Positions 29,942 to 33,572 of a DNA stretch of 33,572 bases are shown piece after piece. The stretch covers positions 1 through 33,572 of the forward strand of contig JBFYMA010000027.1 in NCBI GenBank assembly GCA_041305085.1, read 5' to 3'. The stretch comes from SURF-58 sp041305085. GTDB taxonomy: Archaea > Nanobdellota > Nanobdellia > Woesearchaeales > UBA9642. Numbering within the stretch: position 1 is the stretch's first letter; every line of letters starts with the position of its first letter. The notes under the pieces were generated by a model. That model ran no database searches. It had not been told where the DNA came from and was given only the letters and a program-made list of their open reading frames with translations. The position numbers and the translations under genes are program-made.

Positions 29942-31252
29942 ATGATTGAAATAATGACAGTTGGAGGCTATGCAGAAGTCGGCAGAAACTGCACTGCTGT
30001 AAAGGTTGACGATGAAGTGGTTATACTTGACCTGGGCTTAAAGATGGAGGAGTATGTAGCCTATACAGAGGATGAGGATTTTGTAAATATAAGCGGAAAA
30101 AAGCTTATAGAGCATGGGGCTGCTCCGGATATTTCAGTCCTGGAAGGCTGGAAAAAAAATGTTAAGGCAATAATTCTTGGGCATGCCCATCTTGACCACA
30201 TAGGCGCTGTGCCCTACCTTGCCAACAGGTTCAAGGCGCCAATATTCAGCACACCATTCACTATAGCAGTCCTGAAGTCAATAATAGACGACCAGAAGGT
30301 CATGATAAAAAACCTGTTGGTGGCAAAGCCTGTGGATTCAAAGTTCAAGGTAAGCAAGAAAATAAGCGTTGAGTTCATAAACATGACCCACTCGACGCCT
30401 GAGGCAGTTTCAATACTTTTAAAGACGCCTTATGGAAACGTTTTGTATGCTAATGACTTCAAGATGGACTACAGCCCTACAATTGGAAAGCCCATAAATG
30501 CAGAAAAGCTCTCCCAAACCAAGCCAGAAGCACTTATAATTGATGTATTATACGCAGATCACGATTCCAAGACTCCTAGCGAGAATGTTGCCAGAAGCAT
30601 GCTTTTTGACCTTTTCAACTCTTCAGATTTTTCCGGAAGGGTAATATTTGCCACAACATTTTCCAGCCACATAGCAAGGCTGAAAACAATCGTTGAGGTC
30701 GCAAAAAAGTCCAATAGGAAAATTGTCTTTCTTGGAAGGTCGCTTTATAAGTATATTACCGCAGCAAAAGAGGTTGGCATTGGCAAGGTTTTTGAAAACA
30801 TCCAGATAGTAAAGTACGGAAGCAAGATAAGAAATTTTCTGGCAGGCATCCCGAACCCTGAAAAATATGTTTTTGTAGTTACAGGCCACCAGGGAGAGCC
30901 AAAGGCAACTCTTTCAAAAATTGTTGGCTATTTCAATTTCAAGCCAGAGGATGTTGTGGTTTTTTCATGCACCACAATCCCTACACCAATAACAATAAAG
31001 AACCGTGCAGAGCTTGAAAAAAAGCTGAAAGAGAAAAACCTGAGAATTTACAAAGACATCCATGTAAGCGGGCACGGCCAAAAAGAGGACATAAGGGATT
31101 TTTTAAAAATTGTAAAGCCAAAGAGGATAATTACATCGCACGGAGAGCAGAGGCAGATGAACTCACTAAAGGACCTTGCCCGCGAGCTAGGCTATTCTGA
31201 CGAGAACATACTGCTTGCAAAAAATGGAGAGAGCATAAAAATTGGAAAATAG
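29942..31252 (+). CDS. rnj: Archaeal RNase J
   Basis: This metallo-beta-lactamase/beta-CASP ribonuclease degrades RNA 5' to 3'. From the ATG at 29942 it is 436 residues: MIEIMTVGGYAEVGRNCTAVKV, the metal motif GHAHLDHIGAVPYL (H81, H83, D85, H86), NMTHSTPEAVSILLKTPYGNVLYANDFKMD, the beta-CASP segment GRVIFATTFSSHIARLKTIVEVAKKSNRKIVFLGRSL, and C-terminal VSGHGQKEDIRDFL and ITSHGEQRQM. The frame is open for 18 more codons upstream, but this start fits the family and lies about 25 bases after AATTTATAATAC, a TATA box giving a leaderless message. Confidence 0.94.
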   Translation: MIEIMTVGGYAEVGRNCTAVKVDDEVVILDLGLKMEEYVAYTEDEDFVNISGKKLIEHGAAPDISVLEGWKKNVKAIILGHAHLDHIGAVPYLANRFKAPIFSTPFTIAVLKSIIDDQKVMIKNLLVAKPVDSKFKVSKKISVEFINMTHSTPEAVSILLKTPYGNVLYANDFKMDYSPTIGKPINAEKLSQTKPEALIIDVLYADHDSKTPSENVARSMLFDLFNSSDFSGRVIFATTFSSHIARLKTIVEVAKKSNRKIVFLGRSLYKYITAAKEVGIGKVFENIQIVKYGSKIRNFLAGIPNPEKYVFVVTGHQGEPKATLSKIVGYFNFKPEDVVVFSCTTIPTPITIKNRAELEKKLKEKNLRIYKDIHVSGHGQKEDIRDFLKIVKPKRIITSHGEQRQMNSLKDLARELGYSDENILLAKNGESIKIGK

Positions 31253-31318
31253 TTTTCAAGCAAAATCTTTATAAACTCTGTTCTATTCTCTGGAAACACA
31301 GTCAAGGGGGTAATTATT

Positions 31319-32056
31319 ATGAAACTATCAATCGCTGAAACAAAATACTTCAAAGAGCCAGTAGGCATTATTTCTGACCTTGTGAGCGAGGCCAAGTTCA
31401 ACATCACAAAGGACGCCATAGAGCTTGTGGCAATGGATCCTGCAAACGTGGCCATGGTGGTCTTCAAGCTTTTGAGCACTGCGTTTGTGGAGTACGATGT
31501 AAAAGAGCCTGTTAGGATTGCCATAAACCTGAGCAACCTGAAGCAGGTTTTGAGAAGAGTTAAGGCAAATGACACCCTAAGCCTCGAGGTTGATGACAAC
31601 AAGCTCAAAATCACACTCAAAAGCGCAAACACAAGGACATTCTTCCTGCCAATAATTGATGTAGAGGAAAAAGAGCAGAAAGTGCCTGACCTCAAGTTTT
31701 CCACAACAATAGTCTGTCCCTCCACAACACTAAACGATGCAATAGACGATGTTGACATAATCGGGGAGAGCGTTGCATTCATGGGAGAGGAGAAAAAATT
31801 CACAATCTCTGCCACAGGAGACCTCAGCAGGGCAACAATAGAGATAAACCCTGACAGCGAGACAAAAATTGTGAGCAAAGAAAAAACAAGGAGCAAGTAT
31901 TCCATAGAATACCTGAAAAAGATGATCCAGGGAGCAAAAATTAGCGACAAAGTCAGCATAAACTTCAGCAAGGATTATCCATTAAAGCTTGACTATACTG
32001 CCCTGAACAAGGTTTCTCTCAGCTTTATACTTGCGCCAAGAGTCGAGAACGATTAA
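31319..32056 (+). CDS. pcn: PCNA sliding clamp
   Basis: The 245-residue DNA clamp has the two-domain PCNA layout: EAKFNITKDAIELVAMDPANVAMVVFKL at the start, NLSNLKQVLRRVKANDTLSLEVDDNKLKITL, a connector loop near IIDVEEKEQKVPDLKF, then ATGDLSRATIEI, YSIEYLKKMIQGAKISDKVSINFS and YPLKLDYTALNKVSLSFILAPRVE. The C-terminal LAPRVE is the usual end. It binds PIP boxes, including the FEN1 tail. A GGGGG-rich ribosome site precedes the ATG. It is followed by a hairpin and T-run. Confidence 0.96.
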   Translation: MKLSIAETKYFKEPVGIISDLVSEAKFNITKDAIELVAMDPANVAMVVFKLLSTAFVEYDVKEPVRIAINLSNLKQVLRRVKANDTLSLEVDDNKLKITLKSANTRTFFLPIIDVEEKEQKVPDLKFSTTIVCPSTTLNDAIDDVDIIGESVAFMGEEKKFTISATGDLSRATIEINPDSETKIVSKEKTRSKYSIEYLKKMIQGAKISDKVSINFSKDYPLKLDYTALNKVSLSFILAPRVEND

Positions 32057-32071
32057 TAGGTACGGTTGAAA

Positions 32072-32116
32072 ACCCTAAAGCCAGTATAAACTTTGGGGTC
32101 TTTTTGTTGTTTTTCG
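32072..32116 (+). terminator. Hairpin terminator after PCNA
   Basis: ACCCTAAAG (32072-32080) pairs with CTTTGGGGT (32091-32099), nine pairs with one G-U, followed by a T-rich stretch (tctttttgttgttttt). Confidence 0.6.
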
Positions 32117-32402
32117 TCTATAAATACTAACATATTTCTTATCTAATTCTCCCATTGAGTAAGAGGAGGGTGTTTAGCCTTTATAAAGACATTGCTCTGA
32201 AAACGTGTTTCCAGTATGAATCTTCATTCTGGCTTGTTCTATACTAAAATAATATTAAGATTGAAATAGATATTTGATTACTAAGCAGGAAATTGTCATA
32301 ATCGCCTGTTTGCCGGTAAACTTAGGTTCTGCCCTTACTTAGTGGGGGCATAGTTTTGTGATAGATGCCTGTCTAAAAAAATGATTGGAGGTAGATAGGA
32401 GA
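32117..32402. other. Intergenic region between PCNA and the putative mobile element
   Basis: After the PCNA terminator there is about 285 bases without a gene. It has a TATA-like TATAAATA near 32120, an imperfect inverted repeat (CCAG-T-ATGAA/TTCAT-T-CTGG, 32211-32232), GCCC/GGGC pairing around 32333-32350, and a GGAGGT ribosome site at 32387-32392. I saw no tRNA-like sequence and no attachment site. The likely join between core chromosome and element lies here. Confidence 0.4.
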
Positions 32403-32834
32403 ATGCAAATTATAACATCTGGCGATCTCTCACAAGAGTTCGAGGTCCAGACAATTAAGTGCAGGAAGCTTGGAAATCAGCATACATTCTATGTCCCAAC
32501 GATCAATGCAAGCAACTTCTTTGGGAGGAACTTAGAGGTTTTCCCGATGAGGTACAGGGATGAGGAGGAGCAGTTAGGCTTGGCTTTTTTTCTTGACATG
32601 CCAAAGGACTACTTCTACAAACCCTATCGAGTGTATAAGCTGAAGAGGCCTTACAGACTTGCAGACGGCTCTGAGAAGATGACGTACAGTTTCTATGTGC
32701 CGATTCCTTCTCAGATGATTGTTGATCTTGGGATTGGAAAAGGAGTGCCTAAGTTGATTTCCATGAAAGGCGGCTACATGCCGAACGGTCAGAAAGTGAT
32801 TCTGATAAAAAAGAGGCGAGGTCCTACTAACTAA
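32403..32834 (+). CDS. Hypothetical protein, 143 aa, mobile-element region
   Basis: I do not recognise this family. The protein is beta-rich (FEVQTIKCRKLGNQHTFYVPTIN, YRVYKLKRPYRLADGSEKMTYSFYVPIPSQMI, GYMPNGQKVILIKKRRG) with no membrane segment. The frame is open from a TTG at 32385, but the ATG at 32403 is 10 bases after GGAGGT and is preferred. It starts a run of four closely spaced genes ending in a primase-like gene, whose style differs from the core genes before it. Confidence 0.65.
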   Translation: MQIITSGDLSQEFEVQTIKCRKLGNQHTFYVPTINASNFFGRNLEVFPMRYRDEEEQLGLAFFLDMPKDYFYKPYRVYKLKRPYRLADGSEKMTYSFYVPIPSQMIVDLGIGKGVPKLISMKGGYMPNGQKVILIKKRRGPTN

Positions 32835-32850
32835 AACAGGTGATGAAAAA

Positions 32851-33078
32851 ATGAGTGAAACTATGAATGTCGAATTTACGAAAGATGAATGGCGTGCAGT
32901 ATCAGTTTTGATTAGACACCATATGAAAGGAACCAATATTGAAGATCTGAATGAAAAAAGACAGAAGCTGAAGACGTTGCTTGCATCTTATGAGCGTGAA
33001 CGTGGCCAGCTTGAAAGAGAAGAAATCATCTCAAAAACATACCAGTCAATCCTTGACAAGATTGACAGAAAAGTATAG
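32851..33078 (+). CDS. Small helical protein, 75 aa, mobile-element region
   Basis: The protein (MSETMNVEFTKDEWRAVSVLIRHHMKG, then LNEKRQKLKTLLASYERERGQLEREEIISKTYQSILDKIDR) is a charged helical, probably coiled-coil, protein. A GGTGAT ribosome site lies seven bases upstream. It begins 16 bases after the previous gene. No family was recognised. Confidence 0.65.
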   Translation: MSETMNVEFTKDEWRAVSVLIRHHMKGTNIEDLNEKRQKLKTLLASYERERGQLEREEIISKTYQSILDKIDRKV

Positions 33079-33084
33079 GTGAGG

Positions 33085-33258
33085 ATGATGCAAGGCAGGA
33101 AGGTTAAGGTTTATTTTGATGATGGAGAAAAGATTTCCTGGAGAGAAGGCAGTATCTCTTCAGAAGATCAGCACTCCATCACGCTTGATTACAAGCATAT
33201 TATTCCCCGAGGCAGGATTGTAAGGATGGAGGTTGTAGAAGGTGGCAGCAACTACTGA
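33085..33258 (+). CDS. Small beta-rich protein, 57 aa, mobile-element region
   Basis: Two ATG codons (33085 and 33088) follow GGTGAGG directly after the previous stop. The product (MMQGRKVKVYFDDGEKISWR, HSITLDYKHIIPRGRIVRMEVVEGG) looks like a small beta-barrel or SH3-like fold of unknown function. It overlaps the following gene by 17 bases, so translation is coupled. Confidence 0.55.
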   Translation: MMQGRKVKVYFDDGEKISWREGSISSEDQHSITLDYKHIIPRGRIVRMEVVEGGSNY

Positions 33259-33572
33259 GATTTCATCCCGACTCACAAGACTTGCCAACAAGTATGGCGA
33301 TTTCAAGGTTGCATGGGGATATGCACGAGGAGAAGAAAAGAAGTTTAGCAAGCGCCAGAACATTGATGCATTAATGCAGTCAGATAAAGGAATAGAGTTT
33401 TTGAATAAAGCTAACTGCAGACAAGTATTGCCCTGTGAGATTATTCTTGATATTGATAATAAGATTTCAGTTGAAAGGCTGAACAAGATTTGCGATGAGC
33501 TTGATGAGTATGGTTTTTCCTACAAAGCTTATTCGACTGGCTCTAAGGGATATCACATCCATATTCTTGAGG
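33242..33572 (+). CDS. Primase-like protein (archaeo-eukaryotic primase fold), 5' part
   Basis: From a GTG start at 33242 the frame runs off the window. The product contains CEIILDID, matching the metal-binding hxDxD motif of archaeo-eukaryotic primases, and about 30 residues later YSTGSKGYHIHIL, matching their second motif (G-x-H). The spacing and the GYHIHI string are typical of primase-polymerases of plasmids, viruses and LigD-like proteins rather than of PriS at a core locus. This suggests a replication gene of an integrated element. The zinc domain and the third motif would lie outside the window. Confidence 0.75.
   Translation, partial: MAATTEISSRLTRLANKYGDFKVAWGYARGEEKKFSKRQNIDALMQSDKGIEFLNKANCRQVLPCEIILDIDNKISVERLNKICDELDEYGFSYKAYSTGSKGYHIHILE

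Noticed and set aside
31192..31971. 259-codon minus-strand frame opposite PCNA
   Set aside because: It is the shadow of the conserved PCNA gene and has no ribosome site or family match.
1..33572. CRISPR arrays and complete insertion sequences
   Set aside because: No regularly spaced repeats and no transposase gene were seen anywhere in the window.

Overview
The window comes from an AT-rich archaeal chromosome, most likely a DPANN-type genome (Woese-/Pacearchaeota-like; this placement is inference). The archaeal signature is clear: PAN proteasome ATPase, Trm5-type tRNA methyltransferase, FEN1, EndA, RNase Z, a tail-less histone, Hjc, archaeal RNase J and PCNA. Bacterial-type gyrase A and ScpB sit alongside them, a mixture seen in many DPANN and euryarchaeal genomes. 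Several genes have a TATA-like box 22-30 nt before the start codon (leaderless transcripts). Others carry a GGTGAT or GGAGGTG ribosome site.

Layout. 1-800: 3' end of pan. 831-970: first copy of a structured repeat (candidate ncRNA). 965-3894 (-): FEN1, a DMT transporter and a Trm5-family gene. 3969-6592: a hypothetical gene, a HAD hydrolase, a winged-helix protein and the tRNA splicing endonuclease. 6675-10291: RNase Z, histone, Hjc, a STAS protein, a PRC-barrel protein and small membrane proteins. 10292-10648: a structured intergenic region. 10649-13451: a potassium channel and a thioredoxin-CcdA fusion. 13512-15342 (-): DUF134, NifX-like, a two-part permease and DUF5320, read from a promoter with a perfect 20-bp palindrome. 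15415-15916 (+): tiny ORFs including an extremely acidic protein followed by a 19-residue Lys/Ala peptide. 15942-16148: second copy of the structured repeat. 16162-21902 (-): gyrA, a zinc-ribbon microprotein, scpB, a winged-helix protein and a lamin-tail surface protein. 22475-25119: AmrS-like radical SAM enzyme and, divergently, three related coiled-coil genes. 25106-25703: VapBC. 25808-27438: two intron-rich tRNA-Leu genes around a membrane protein and a lipoprotein. 27440-32056: a kinase, a membrane hydrolase, a decayed Fic protein, a zinc-ribbon protein, RNase J and PCNA. 32403-33572: small unknown genes and a primase-like gene, probably the edge of a mobile element.

The main result concerns tRNA genes. 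tRNA-Leu(CAA) can be read only if three introns are removed: 13 nt in the D-loop, 27 nt in the anticodon loop and 18 nt in the T-loop. tRNA-Leu(CAG) needs two removed: 35 nt in the anticodon loop and 44 nt in the T-loop. The D- and T-loop introns are bounded by bulge-helix-bulge geometry and their removal restores canonical arms. The anticodon-loop introns show weaker, relaxed versions. The splicing endonuclease, RNase Z and a Trm5-family enzyme needed to process such tRNAs are in the same window.

Other leads: a two-copy structured RNA whose copies differ mainly in ways that keep its stems paired; a trio of paralogous coiled-coil genes; a paired acidic/basic microprotein operon; and a primase-led mobile-element edge next to PCNA.
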